From contig JAQFVV010006203.1 of assembly GCA_028023455.1 (NCBI GenBank), positions 8,090,821 through 8,154,820 on the forward strand: a DNA stretch of 64,000 nt, given 5' to 3'. This DNA comes from Epiperipatus broadwayi (Eukaryota > Onychophora > Udeonychophora > Euonychophora > Peripatidae). The notes under the pieces were generated by a model. The model was not told the origin of the DNA. It did no database searches and saw only the letters and a program-made list of their open reading frames with translations. Below, piece by piece: positions 12,058 through 25,439 of this stretch (position 1 is the stretch's first letter; each line of letters begins with the position of its first letter). The position numbers were made by a program, and so were the translations under genes.

Positions 12058-12665
12058 GAATAATATTTCTGTAGATTAATTTTCACTACCCCATTTTCAT
12101 GCAAGGTAGGGACTGGTTTCTATCCACTTTTAACAGCTTATGGAGAGATGCAATCATAAACATATGACTAAAGACATGAAAAAGATGTTAAAAATGATAT
12201 AAAACAGTTCCTTTCACGAGTGAAAGTGGTTGTATTAAAAATTGCTACAGAAATATTATTCATTAACTGGATAATCTTTAGTCTAACGAATGACTAATAA
12301 AAATTATTAATATACTTCCATCAAGTGGTTTGTGTCAAAATTGTGAGGGCAGTAAGTTTGACACCAACTAAACTATAGTAATTGGCTATCTATACATACT
12401 GAACAATGATAAAGATATGTATAAGAGATTGTGATGTGGGTCAACTTATAAGTGATGGTTCAGCATGAAATGTACATCTTAGGGATTATACATTTTTTCA
12501 AATGTCTTTAGTCATAAGTTTATGATTACACCTTCCATAAGGTATTAAAATGGATAGAAACCAGTCCTTATCTTGCATGAGAGTGGTGAAATGAAATTAC
12601 ACTACAGAAATATTATTCAATAAGTGGATAATCTCCAGTCTAATGAATGATTAATAAAAAATAAT
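12058..12665. repeat. Foldback element with an internal direct repeat
   Basis: An arm at about 12058-12190 (GAATAATATTTCTGTAG; GGACTGGTTTCTATCC; CATATGACTAAAGACAT) is matched in reverse complement at about 12490-12618. In addition, CTACAGAAATATTATTCA plus a following GGATAATCT block occurs in direct orientation at about 12245 and 12602. No coding capacity; a MITE-like unit or nested pair of copies. Confidence 0.75.
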
Positions 12666-12883
12666 AATCAAAAAATAATGTTTAGAAATTTTTCTGGTTA
12701 GTAAAAATGTTTTTTTATAATTTACTTTACGTGAAATAGAAATTTCAGCAAATGCCATTTATAAAACAAAAGTTAAAAAGTTGTTTGGTTGTAGGCAAAG
12801 TCGTCTTTAAAATTTTTAGAAACCAAGTCAATATTGTTGAAAACATTTAATTAAAAACAGAATAATAATTACACTTAAACCAA

Positions 12884-12985
12884 CCCTCGCCCCCCGTTAC
12901 CCCGCCGCGCGGGGGTTGCTCGTCTTCGATCAAGCATTTCGCCCTCTCTGTCGTCTGTCCCTCTGTTACCTTTGCGGGGGGGTCG
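12884..12985. other. GC-rich patch with C and G runs
   Basis: CCCTCGCCCCCCGTTACCCC, CGCCGCGCGGGGG and GCGGGGGGGTCGGG stand out in a region otherwise about three-quarters A/T. No ORF, rRNA or tRNA was recognised. It could be the edge of an inserted element or a structured non-coding sequence. Confidence 0.6.
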
Positions 12986-13143
12986 GGAGAAACAAAGCTA
13001 CAAGGAGTTTGGGTGGCAATTACCATGGATTTACAAAGAAATGAGAAAAATATATATAGACGAGACAGGAAGGATCAAATAAAAAAGAGTCAAATTTAGT
13101 TTTAAATAATTTCCCAATTTATTTATATAAATATATATATATA

Positions 13144-15110
13144 TGTCTGTATATGGACAGGGGAAATAATTGTTGGATTTATATTTCAATAAAGAAAAAG
13201 GTTTTAAAACAGAGTGATATATTCTGTTCCTCGGGCTATAGCGTTACGATATGTGTTGACAAGATAGGAAATGTGAGGTGTTAGTAAATAGACAAGTTTA
13301 GACAATATTTGAAATTAAATGTTCTAAAATATTTATTGATTTCGAGAATAGTAATAAAGTACTACAAACGTGGGAATGGGATCAAAGATTTATTTGAGAA
13401 TAATAATAGTAGATTTGATTGGGAGGTAGTATTGTGATAGTGAATTTATAAAGTTGGAGGGGTATGTCTTAGTCACGGTGTTTGTAAAATAAATATAAAA
13501 TGAAAAATATTGAAGATCGGAATAATTACACTACGTAAAAGATTTTGAACAAAACTTAGATGTGTGGATTGGTTTAATTCCAGGGGTGTCATTTGGGCCC
13601 TCTGCCTGGAAGAGTGGAGAGACTAGCAAAGAATCCTTGGAAAATAAAAAAAGTAACAAAATTCATGTACCAGCAATAGAGCTAGTGTATATAAAAAATA
13701 CTAAATAAGTTTTACTTGGATTAGAGAAATTCCAATAAATTCCCGAAATTCATTTAAGGGGAATTTCGGAATGATGATTTATAATGAAAGTAGAAGGATT
13801 AAAATAGGAAATTGTTGGGGTTTGAAAAGTAAGTATAGATTTATATACAATATGATTTGGGGAATTAAATCATTGCTTCATACTCTTATATTAGTTAAAA
13901 TCAATAGATGTAGATTTTAAACTATGTGATTATATTACATTAAAGAAAAGAATCGCCCTCAGAGTGATTTGAAGATAATAAAATTGGAAAATTATAAATT
14001 TAAAATATCCTTATAGGTCTTACTTTCAATAGAGGAAATAGTTCACTCGTCAAGATGATTTGAACATTATCATAATAAAATAAAAGAAAGTTATAAATAG
14101 AAAATATTAACCCAAGGATAGAGAGCAAAATGTTGAGTATATTTAAATAATGAAAGAAATAATAATGAAGTTGTGAAATATAAGAAAAAATTTAAATATT
14201 AGCATGTTAGTTAAGAATCACAAGAGCTCTTGGGTTAATTTGGGTTACCTCTGGAAATGATTTGCAGGTAGAGGTTCGGAGTTTTATAATTCAGAGAAAA
14301 ATCTGGAATGTTCATATTTTGGAGAGCAGTTCCGGGTCGTGTGATAACTTCTGATGGTATGGAGAGGTGGCTATTCCGAGAGGACATAGCATCTTACGCC
14401 TCTACTCGGACATGTCAAGGTTAGAAATTATTAGAATCTTAGAACTATTCAGAAATTTAGACAACTCAGAATTCTTTAAAAGCTTAGAATGGAGAAAAAA
14501 AAAACATCCTTTTTATAGTAAAATTTAACAATAGACTTGCCCTGAGCATACAAAATTATTGGATTATCTGTGTAATTAAATCTATCTGAATGTCTAAAGG
14601 AATTCAACATTAATTAATTTCTTTTGTTACTTCCCCATCGACATTGAATTAAAACTAGATTTAATTAAAATTATGCTACTAATTAAAGAAAACTTAAGTG
14701 GACAGCTGTTGTTTTAGATAAACTTATATAATTAAACTATTGTCCCTCATTATTTTAACAGAAATATTTGGGATGATTTTTATTAAATAAAACGAAAATT
14801 ATTTTATTTTAAATTGTAATATTTGAATCTATCTACTAAACTAATATTTACTAAATGAATTTTATTTTAAATCAAAATATATTACGACAGTGATATAGAT
14901 GTAAACAGAGCACACGTCTGAACTAACAATTTATAACTTTGATATGTTTTAAAATGGATATCATAGTGTGTGCGCAATTACGACTTATATAACTTACTTT
15001 TTAATAAATGTAAATTATGTGAACAAATACATAATTCATAATATTTTATTTTATTTGGGAATAAGTTATATATATAATACGAGCATTGTGCTCGTGGTTT
15101 AAAATTAGGC
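13144..15110 (+). repeat. LTR-like block starting with a palindrome after (TA)n
   Basis: TGTCTGTATATGGACAGGGG starts immediately after (TA)n, the same layout (TGT..C then palindrome) as other LTR starts here. Another TA run (about 15068-15077), followed by the perfect hairpin ACGAGCATTGTGCTCGT, marks a possible right limit. No second copy, primer-binding site or coding sequence is seen, so this is a tentative call. Confidence 0.3.
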
Positions 15111-15208
15111 GGGATTTTCGGTATATACGTGTATTGCAGACACACTACGATAGATTGGGGTTCAAACTAAGGTATGAGGGTAGGAAGTAGGTGAGAAAAG
15201 GTGAAACG

Positions 15209-15231
15209 AAGATCTGCAAAGCAGATCTTAC
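15209..15231. other. Perfect 9-bp hairpin
   Basis: AAGATCTGC AAA GCAGATCTT followed by ACTG. Reverse-complemented it gives CAGTAAGATCTGC, resembling minus-strand sequence near the ends of the LTR-like units at 5898 (AAGTAAGATCTTCTGCAGATC) and 18836 (ACAGTAAGTATCTGC). It may mark an LTR end, but this was not established. Confidence 0.4.
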
Positions 15232-15639
15232 TGTTTCATCACAAAGCACAATTTTTCAAACGCTGGCAACAATAAAGTGATAAGTAGGTATTATTAAAAT
15301 AAAGACTTGTATAATTATTGAGTACTTGTGAATATTCAAGTAAACTAAGATGGCAGCCCGTATTTTTGAAAACTCTACAGTTTCGTCCCCCCCCCCGCTC
15401 CAATGTTTACCCCAAAAAAATGCCTGCTAGGAAATGTCGTATCTAATAATTATATTTTAGTTTTTTATTACTGTTACGCAAAAAAACGAAATCATTGAAA
15501 AATTAATTGCAATATTTACAGTTTATTTTCTGTTTTTTATTGATTAACTTACTAACAGAAAAATCTAAATATTAAATACCAGTATAGTACAAATTCTTAA
15601 TCTAGATATAATTAAAGGGGATTTAATATATCCGATACA

Positions 15640-16310
15640 TATGACCAAATACATATGAAAAAGGTAACTGATCTCCAATAAATGTATTTCGCGCTGAACC
15701 AGCACTCATTAGTTGATCTGGATCATAATCTCCTACACACATAGATAATAAGTGCTGTTTTATATTAAGATAGCAAGTACTACAAATTTTAATGGACAGT
15801 CTCCAATCACTCTACAACTCTTCAACCATCCATATAATTGAAAATATGATGATTGGAATACTCAAAGTCCTTGTTGATGCCATTATTACTGTCATACTCA
15901 TGTTGTTCTTAAATCATTCTGATTCCTCATATGTAGGACCTTAATATGTCCATTTAAATACACAGAAGTGGAATTGACAGAAAAATATAAATACAATATT
16001 TATACTTTATTCATGTTAGTGCCATGCAACCAGATTGTAATCATTAACACACACTTTTTGGGAGAGTAGGATCATTGGAAATAGCCCACTGCATCACATT
16101 CTGTGACAGATATAATCCAAATTTTTATCATTATGACAATTTATCACAAACTCAAATTTTTATCATTATGAGAATTTACCACAAAACTGCTGAATTGAAC
16201 CAAAGTAGGACAAGGTTAAGAGTGTCTCATCACTTCCCACATTATAATATAAGTATTGTAAGATGCAGTCTTACACTCCTCCAAAACTATTAAAAGCACC
16301 CCATAATAAC
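15640..16310 (+). repeat. Dispersed repeat, copy 1
   Basis: Shares ordered segments with 45700-45950: GCTGAACCAGCA/GCTAAACCAGCA, CCTACACACATA/CCCACACACATA, TTTATATTAAGATAGC, TTTAATGGACAG and CTACAACTCTT. It includes a duplicated AATTTTTATCATTATGA at about 16120 and 16155. No convincing protein; probably a non-autonomous mobile element. Confidence 0.6.
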
Positions 16311-16640
16311 AACATTCTCTACATTGAATAAAAAGCAAACTATATGTATAAACGAGAATGGTAATTAAATAAAACTTATTAACAAAAGATGAAATTGGTC
16401 ACAAGTACTATAGCTAAGAAACAATTAATTGTTTCCATAATTAAACATTTAATAATACATTATCTAAACTAAATCAAAAAATGTAGACACTATTACCTTA
16501 GTTAAAGATCTCTCATCAATTGTTGAATAATTTACACATATTTCAACAATACAAGGAAAAGATGATCAGGTTTAGATACAAGCAAGAAAATAAAAAAAAT
16601 ACTTAAAGGAAATAAATAAAATTTTTATTGTTATTAATCT

Positions 16641-18079
<1,439 letters not shown>

Positions 18080-18370
18080 TTATTTTAGTTTTATTATATC
18101 AGTCCCACCGTCGTAATGTATTACTGTATTTAAGAGTATTTGCCTAGGGGAAAATAAAGCATTCTTTTTACCAGCACTAATTAAATATTTTTTACAATCC
18201 TCAGCAGATAACCGTAATGAACCCATCAAAATAGCTAAATTTTGGGCAGCTTTGTTATCAAAAACTTTTAATTCCAATTTAGGTTTTAAAGGTTTAACTG
18301 GCTCTTTCAAAATTGAAACTTCTTTGTTAGTTAGATTAGAAGAAAAAGTGTTATTAAATCATTGAAATTT
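18080..18370 (-). pseudogene. Formin FH2 fragment, copy B
   Basis: The minus strand encodes VSILKEPVKPLKPKLELK, then VFDNKAAQNLAILMGSLRLS and AEDCKKYL, the start of the actin-nucleating FH2 domain of formins. About 16 residues further upstream (FNNTFSSNLTNKE) are also readable. After KKYL the frame leaves the family and stops. It follows copy A in the same orientation. It is intronless where a multi-exon host gene would be expected and is truncated, so I read it as part of a duplicated retro-pseudogene. The formin subfamily cannot be fixed from this fragment. Confidence 0.75.
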
Positions 18371-18399
18371 TTACTGTTTTCAAATTCATCTTTTCTTGC

Positions 18400-18836
18400 A
18401 TTAACTCACATGGATTTCTTAGATAACTTCTGTGGTTGAATCAATTTAATATCTTGGATTAATTCATTAAATCTCATTTTAAAAAGGACGGATTTCATTC
18501 TTGGAACTACTTTCTTTATACTTCCAACTATGAGAGCAAAGTGTTCTATGGCTGTCAAGTCATGATAGTTTTCCTGATAATTGCGAAGCTTTTTAATTTC
18601 ATCTGGTTCAGGTAAGTAATGAATCAATTGTTGAAGCATAGCTTCAGTAAGATTTTTTTCATCAGCATTTAAAATATATATTTTTTACAATCCTCAGCAG
18701 ATAACCATAATGAACCATCAAGATAGCTAAATTTTGGGCAGCTTTGTTATCTAAAACTTTTAATTCCAATTTAGGTTTTATTGGTTTAACTGGCTCTTTC
18801 AATATTGAAGCTTTTTTGTTAATTAGATTGGGTGCC
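18400..18836 (-). pseudogene. Formin FH2 fragment, copy A, with frameshifts
   Basis: Starting near 18836 on the minus strand: ILKEPVKPIKPKLELKVL, DNKAAQNLAIL, a one-base loss at the following MG codons, GSLWLSAEDCKKYI, an extra AT dinucleotide near 18675, then LNADEKNLTEAMLQQLIHYL, PEPDEIKKLRNYQENYHDL, TAIEHFALIVGSIKKVVPRM and KSVLFKMRFNELIQDI before a stop at about 18406. This is about 140 residues of FH2 core (knob and linker to post helices), colinear with formins apart from the two frameshifts. Its 5' edge coincides with the end of the minus-strand LTR-like block (see 18836-20706). Confidence 0.82.
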
Positions 18837-20706
18837 ATGTAAAACAGTCAGGGTGGTCTCACTGTATCTTCTGTACAGAGTGCCACCAGACCATTCAAAC
18901 CTGAAAAATCGATATAGTAGGCAGATACTTACTGTTAAGATACAATCTTATTTTATTATAGATCATTAGCCCCAGTCACTAGCTCATGGAGCAGCAGAGA
19001 TAATGTATACTTTATTTTTAAAGAAAGAAAGATAATAACTAATAAGAATAAGCCACTGCCAGGTTAACAATACACAGAAACATTTGTTTTGCACATATAT
19101 AAAATTTAGAATTATTTTAGTATAATGTCTACTTTATACTTTGAGTTACATTTTAACTTTTGATTTTATAAGTTCACACAGATGAATTTATTAATATTTT
19201 ATTAAAGTGTCGAGTATGGATAGACTACAGAGATTGTGCTAAAAAAAGAAAATATTTTATATTCCTCTACCTGATATATCGATGTATTCAATGCAGCATG
19301 AATACAACAGCACAATACTGTACTGTCAGGAAGATACATCTGAACAGCACAGTTATATAGAAGAAATTGTCTCTCATCCAGTACAGAAATACTTCATCTG
19401 TCTGGCGAGAAGACCAGTAAAAAAAACTCCATAGGAAGGGATTGTGGTCCTTTTTGCTGACTTACAATCCTATTTCATAAGCAAAAGGGGTAATCCACAG
19501 AGCAGGGATACCATTTGTCTCCAATGGTCAATAAGAAATAGGCTTATTTTGCCCAAGTGCAGCATATAATGTGATCCTGCACATAGTGGATCTTCATATT
19601 ACATTTACTAATTACACCAATACATCCAATCCATTGACCCAATTTAACTGCAAAACAAATAACCTAAGATTTACCCTCCCTTAACCTAACATAACTTTAT
19701 GAATCTATGCAGCCATTCATGCCCGACTTAAATTTAACATGATTTAATTAAAGGTTTTAGCTTAATGTGAAAAAAAAAAACAACAGCATAATAAACACTT
19801 AAAAAAACAAAACAATTAAATTAATGGAAATAATTAAAAAAAATACATTCAATAAAAATAATTATTAATGATTTAATTGGGTCAGATAGGAATTCATATT
19901 TAAATACTGGAATAGTTTTATAGTTAAAGTTCATTAGAGTCCATAAAGTTCTTATGAAATTAAAAAGAAAAAGTCCATACATTCTAGTCACTGGAAATTT
20001 GGAGACAGATATGCTGTTGCTGTTCTGTCTGTATTTATCAGAGATTCTCCACTGTAGCTGGTATAGTTGTTTTCAGGGTTTTATTGCAGGGTCTTGATGT
20101 CCACAACACAGGAAAACAATATTTCACTTTTTCTTTTGGAGAAAGTTAAGAGATTGAAAGTGCATCTTTTCAATCCCTTCTCCTTCAACTCTCCCAGAAC
20201 TAACACATATAACACACATATTAATTTATTTTCAATCTTTTTCTTTTTATATTAAAATTGTGGATTGAATGGACATGACATCATGATGATGATTATTTTT
20301 TCACTGAGGTCCATTTCCTGAGGGACTTTTTTATTGGCTATTCTGTTCCTTTTGTTTTTCTCTCCTCTCTGACCTTTAATTATAAATTTTGAGATGCCCA
20401 AAGGCTAGTTCACTTTGACTAATTAAAATAATCATTTCCATTTTACACAATAGTATTAATTAAATTATTGTACATTCATATATATATATCTTTACATTTT
20501 CTTTACTTAAAATTTAGTTTTAAAACTTTTTCTTTTTTTAATGAAGTTTTCTTTTAATAACTTTTCCATCTATGCAATTTTATATATATATGAGTTTAGA
20601 TGACTTAATTTTCCATTTTTAACTTTTAAAACAAATTTTTATTTGCAAACTTTTATTTTAGTTTTATTTATAAAAAAATAATGTAAAGGCATGTGTGCCC
20701 ATTACA
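18836..20706 (-). repeat. Probable LTR, minus strand, abutting the FH2 fragment
   Basis: The right edge reads GCCCATTACA directly before (TA)n, so on the minus strand it starts TGTAATGGGCACACATGCC. The left edge reads TGTAAAACAG, ending TTTTACA on the minus strand and followed at once by TGGCACCCAATC, which looks like a primer-binding site. It shares GAGCTAGT near 18980 and ACAGTAAG(T)ATCTGC with other LTR-like units. Its right 430 bp resemble 36245-36794. The length of 1.87 kb is close to the proven LTR. No opposite LTR was found. Confidence 0.42.
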
Positions 20707-20741
20707 ATATATATATATATAGTATAACAAGATATATATAT

Positions 20742-22497
20742 TGTACCAAAGTACATTGATATTTATTTGATTTTATGAGTCCCATGTTTTAAAATATAAA
20801 AATTTAAAATTGAGAGAATAAAATGTAAAAACTAAAGAGCAGGGGGGGAAGGGGGAATTTGTTATTAAATAAAAATAAACTGTAAATGCTGTTTAAAATA
20901 ATAAGAACAATAAACTGTAGCCATTTTTTAACAATAATAGGATTTTTTTTGTTTAAAAGAGGAAAAAAGTCTTGTAATAAAAAAATGATTTAATATTCTT
21001 TAAATGAATTTAAAATAAAATAATAAAGAGATTTTGTTTTATCTTATAATAAAATAATTAAATATATGTGTGTGTGTATGTAATTTTTAATAAAAAATAG
21101 ATGCAAAAGCTGATTTTATTTCACAAGACTGAAGACGCTGCTTCTAATAAAGTTTTCCATTGTTTAAAACAGTATAAATAGCTCAACATTTTATTATTCT
21201 GGGTCTGACTTTCTCATTTTAATAAAATATTTTTTGAAGTAATATCTCTAAAAATGTTGCATTGTTAAAATCAACATAGTATGCAGTCGACCAAAGCTGC
21301 TCTATGCATCTAAGATCTGCAATTAGTTCGGAAAGTAATCATGTTTATATAGACTAAATGAACAACAGAGTATGTGTACGTCAAACCAGCCATAAAAATC
21401 ATACTATGTTACAGGATCTACAGAGGAGTCGTTTACCAGTCATAAATGAGTTAGAAAATAATTCCATTATGCTGTTTCCATCATATTAAAAATACTAGGT
21501 AATTATTGACTTTGATATCTTAACATTCCCAATTTCTTCTTAAAATAAAAATAGACTTTATTAGAAAGAACTTTGAACTTTGTGAATTAATGTTAAAAAT
21601 AAAACTTTAAACCTCAAAAGATAATAAGTGCAATAATAAAATAAAGAAAATCAGCTTCTATTATTAAATAATATTTTTGAAACAATTGCGTGCACGTATG
21701 TGTGATTTGATTTTTTAAAAAAAAAAAAGAAATAAAATATAATGTAACGTGTATACTTTATTTGCTAAAGTAATATATTAAAATGCTTTATTTTAATCTT
21801 TAAAAAAGAAGTGTGTGTGTTTCATTATAAGATAAAATGATTAAGTTATTTCAAATAAAAAAAAACACTTAAATTATTTTTCTTAAAATATTTATGTTTA
21901 TTTTGATACATGTGGGTAAGTATAAATATTTATTTTTCTAATAAAAGTAGGAGGGAAAAAAATCTAATTATTATTAATAGTATTTCAGGAATAGATTCGA
22001 TAATTTAAAGACATAAATGTTTTGGCATTCAGTGTAATGTTATTATTATTGGTTTTAAAGGATTGAAGTATTTATTTTAGTTTTAAAAAGTAGTAGTAGC
22101 TTCGAGGGGCATTTAAGATACCTTTTGTTTGCTTATGAGTGGGTGGTTGGAAACCGATTGAGCTAGTGAGATTTCAGGTACCAAATTATACTGATTAGAT
22201 AGACATGCTAATTCTAACGTAATTAGCTGGTGCCTAAGAGATTTTCTTTCTTCTTTTAAAAATAAAATAAAGTGTTTATTTGGTCAGCGTATTTTTGGTA
22301 GACCAGCATTGGGTGTTATTAGTAGTTCACTACTAATGATAGTTGACACTTTACCTGAAAACCAACCACTTTCTGGAAGGGAAGTTTAGGAGGACAAAGT
22401 AAATAAAATATTAATTGATATTTTTTTTTGTCGATAGTTGTTGTTGTTTCCCATATTTAAGTAGAATTTTAGATGGAGATGAGAGGCAGTTGGTTCA
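20742..22497 (+). repeat. 5' LTR of the Ty3/gypsy element
   Basis: Starts TGTACCAAAGTACATTG (a small palindrome) and ends GTTGGTTCA. Almost its whole length is repeated at 26639-28320. It contains AGTATAAATAGC at 21171-21182 as likely core promoter, and GAGCTAGT plus GCTGGTGCC blocks shared with other LTRs here. It carries segments missing from the 3' LTR, for example around 20865-20900 and 21790-21820. Confidence 0.92.
21171..21182 (+). promoter_or_regulatory. LTR TATA box
   Basis: AGTATAAATAGC, preserved in the 3' LTR at about 27040 and, on the minus strand, in the solo LTR at 6958-6971. It is the likely U3 core promoter of this LTR family. Confidence 0.6.
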
Positions 22498-22499
22498 TT

Positions 22500-22517
22500 T
22501 GGCGCATCAGCATGGCC
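22500..22517 (+). other. Primer-binding site
   Basis: TGGCGCATCAGCATGGCC starts two bases after the 5' LTR and opens with TGG, complementary to a tRNA 3' CCA end. Which tRNA is not determined. Confidence 0.6.
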
Positions 22518-22594
22518 TGAAACTAGACGTTTCTAGTGGATGAACTGGCAGAAGTTGTGGTTTTGGTGTATTATTAAAGGTGATTTTCGTGGAT

Positions 22595-23300
22595 TTAAAA
22601 CATGGAAGTGTAATTCTTGAGATAAAAAATAATAATAAGGAGCACTCCGAATGAGGAAGAAAGATAAATATGAGACATAAAATTAGATCTTAGAGGGTGG
22701 GAATTAATTGTATCTATGTTTTGAAATAGAAAAAAAAATTTACATTGGATGAAGTTAAATAAATTGTTGGTGAAATGGAAACAGTAAGCCATATAAAAAT
22801 AAGAACTTTTTCAGGGAAAAGAGGGGAAACACAAAAGAGACATTTGGAGAGTTTGGAGTGGTTTTTTCTGTAGTGAATTTAATGAAACAGTTAAAGTTAG
22901 TATAGCCATTAGTTATATACAGGATGAGGCTGAAGTTTGGTGGGAGTCAATGGAAGTAAAAACAATGAGCTTTGAGGAGTACAAAAGAGCATTACTGTCC
23001 AGTTATTGGGGGTAGGATTGTCAGGAGGTGGTTAAGTGACAGGGAGAACAAGATAAATGGCAGATAGGAGAGACATTGAGCATGTTTTTCTGCAGACAAG
23101 TAGCAAAACTGAGAATGGTTACAGCATATAATTTGTCTGAGCAGCAAATTTTGAGAATAGTGAAGTGAAGTTTTCCAGAGGATATTCGACAAATAATAAT
23201 GGTAAAGAACACTATAGAACAGACTGCAAAGATACTTATGACAATGGACAGTATTAGGTCTTGTGTAGAAAATCAGAATAAAAAAAGGCTGAGAATACAT
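22595..23300 (+). pseudogene. gag remnant
   Basis: A broken frame reads SYIQDEAEVWWESMEV, MSFEEYKRALLSSYW and, after stops, RQVAKLRMVTAYNLSEQQ. This is the capsid pattern (helix, WW, FxxxFxxxY, later short helices) of Ty3/gypsy and related gag proteins. No zinc knuckle is visible before the protease. Several in-frame stops make it non-functional. Confidence 0.65.
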
Positions 23301-23317
23301 ATGGGCAAGTAGCAAAC

Positions 23318-23695
23318 TTGACACAGAATAAAGAGAAGAAAGTGTGGAGAATGGTATCTTATTCATGCCCAAAAATAAAGGTAAAAATAGAAGGAAGAAT
23401 TGTAGACACATTGTTTGATTCAGGGAGTCAGGTATCAGTGATTTCACAAAAATTTTTCGATGAACTAAGTCAGAGTAATTTGAAACTCAAAACCTTGCCA
23501 CTAAAGAATGTATATGTAATGTTGGCAAATGGGAAAAGAGCCAAACTAGCATCGGAACAAGCTTGGATAAGTATGAGTATAGCTGGGAAGATATATAATC
23601 ACATTATGTTAGTTTTAGAAGGATTGATACATGATTTTATCTTGGGGTCAGATTTTATGTGTGAAGTTGGGTGCATGTTAAATTATGAGAAATGA
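23318..23695 (+). pseudogene. Retropepsin-like aspartic protease
   Basis: An open frame of 125 codons containing IVDTLFDSGSQVSVIS with the catalytic DSG triad, later GLIHDFILGSDFM (the hydrophobic-LG-DF signature). This is the expected size and fold of a retropepsin domain released from Pol. It ends at a TGA just before the frame that leads into reverse transcriptase; in an intact element the two would be continuous. Confidence 0.82.
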
Positions 23696-23698
23696 CAA

Positions 23699-24560
23699 AT
23701 GAAAATTAATAAGATGGAAATTCCATTTAATGTGTATGAAATAAAAAATGTTAAGGCAGAGTATGATGTAGAAAGTGCAGGAATAGAAATAGAGAAAAAG
23801 GTGTTGGAAAATGAACCAGGAAATGAGAATGGAAAACAGTTGAAAGAATTGTTTTCTACGTATGAAAGTGTATTTTCAGAAGTACCTGGAGTAATAGAGG
23901 GATATGAGTATCAGATAAAACTTACGGAGAATCCACCATATCAAGCATGAACATATCCTATACCACATCAATTTAGAAGTGCAGTGGAGGAACAACTAGA
24001 GAATATGTTACAATGAGAAATTATTTCCAAATGCTTGTCTCCATATAATAACCCACTAGTGACAGTAAAAAAAAATAGGTCTATTCGTTTGTGTTTAGAT
24101 GCACGGCCATTAAATAAAATCACTGTGTTAGATACTAATGTACCTCCATCTATAAGTGAATTATTAATGAAGTTTCATAAAAAATATTTTCAACTTTTGA
24201 TTTAACAGCCAGTTATTGGCAGGTCAAGCTGCATCATGAGGACTGAAAATACACTGCTTTCTGGTAAAATGGATGGGCATATAATTTTAAACAAATTCCT
24301 TTTGGTTTAAAAAATAGCAGGGCAGGATTAATGCAATGCCTTGATCAAATACTATCCGATAAAATCAAAAGCTTGATTATGATATATGTGGATGATATCA
24401 TTTTAGCATCAGAAAGTGTGGAAGAACATTTCAAACATTTGAAATTGTTATTTGATGAATGTAAAAATAAAGGAATTAACTTAAGTTTAGGTAAAAGCCA
24501 TTTAATGACTACAGAAGTTAAATTCTTGGGACACATAATTAGTGAATAAGAAATATCTCC
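23699..24560 (+). pseudogene. Ty3/gypsy reverse transcriptase
   Basis: The N-terminal part is open (23699-23950: ELFSTYESVFSEVPGVIEGY, then YQIKLTENPPY). It is then broken by stops (near 23948, 24014 and 24203) through LCLDARPLNKIT and the palm region, and open again at 24331-24549 with MIYVDDIILASES (YVDD catalytic box), LSLGKSHL and VKFLGHIIS. The domain order is intact but at least one stop falls in each half. Confidence 0.88.
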
Positions 24561-25200
24561 AAATCCAGAGAAAATTCAAGCTATACAAAACTTTTCCAGG
24601 CCAACAAAGAAGAAAGACATCAAGTCTTTTCTTGGGTTGTGTAATTCTTTCAATCAGTTTTATAAAAATTTCTCTTCAGATATGGAGCCTTTGTTGCAGT
24701 TATTAAGAAAAGATAAAAAATGGGCATGGGAAAAGCAACAAGAGCACAGTTTTTAAAGTGTAAAAAAAGGGTTTTTAAGGGAAGTTATGTTGACATATCC
24801 AGACTTTTATAAACCATTCATAGTACAAACAGATAGTAGTGGAATCGGGTTGGGGGCTACGTTATCTTAAATACAAGATGATGGGAAGTATGGGGTGCTT
24901 TTCTTTGTAAGTCGTTTATTAAATGGGTCAGAGGAAAATTATACCATAACTGAGAGAGAGGCTTTAGCGATTGTGTGGGCTTTCAAAAAATTTAGGCAAT
25001 ACTTGATAGGATCGCACGCGATCACTGATCACAGCAGCCTTGAATTTCTCAATCATAGTTTTCTGACAAATAGTAGATTGATCTGATAAAGTCTGTCTTT
25101 GCAAGAGTTTGATTATAGTATACAGTATTGTCCAGGCAAAGACAATATGGCAGCAGATACTTTAAGTCGATACCCGATAGAACATCAGACATGACATTTA
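24561..25200 (+). pseudogene. Connection/RNase H region
   Basis: SFLGLCNSFNQFYKNFSSDM (connection), then FIVQTDSSGIGLGATLS with the first catalytic Asp, the open frame 24895-25086 with EENYTITEREALAIVWAFKK (the TxxE pattern) and AITDHSSLEFL (the TDH motif). It ends DYSIQYCPGKDNMAADTLSR-like before the integrase. Stops occur near 24547, 24753, 24866 and 25084. Confidence 0.83.
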
Positions 25201-25439
25201 AATTGTAATAATGCATATATAGCAATGGCAGAAATACATCAAGACAAAGAGATGGAATGTGGTTTGAAAAGACTAAGAGTTAAAAGAAAAGGATGCAGAA
25301 TGTAAACAAATAATATACTATTTGCATCATCAATCTGTAGGTAGACCTATAAATAATACATTATAGAAAGATAGAAAATGATATTGTTTAAAAGACAGGC
25401 TTTTGAAGCATAACGTGAAAGATAGTAAAGATATGCAAA

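Noticed and set aside
24345-24536. Minus-strand frames across the gypsy pol region
   Set aside because: Antisense shadows of the reverse transcriptase and integrase.
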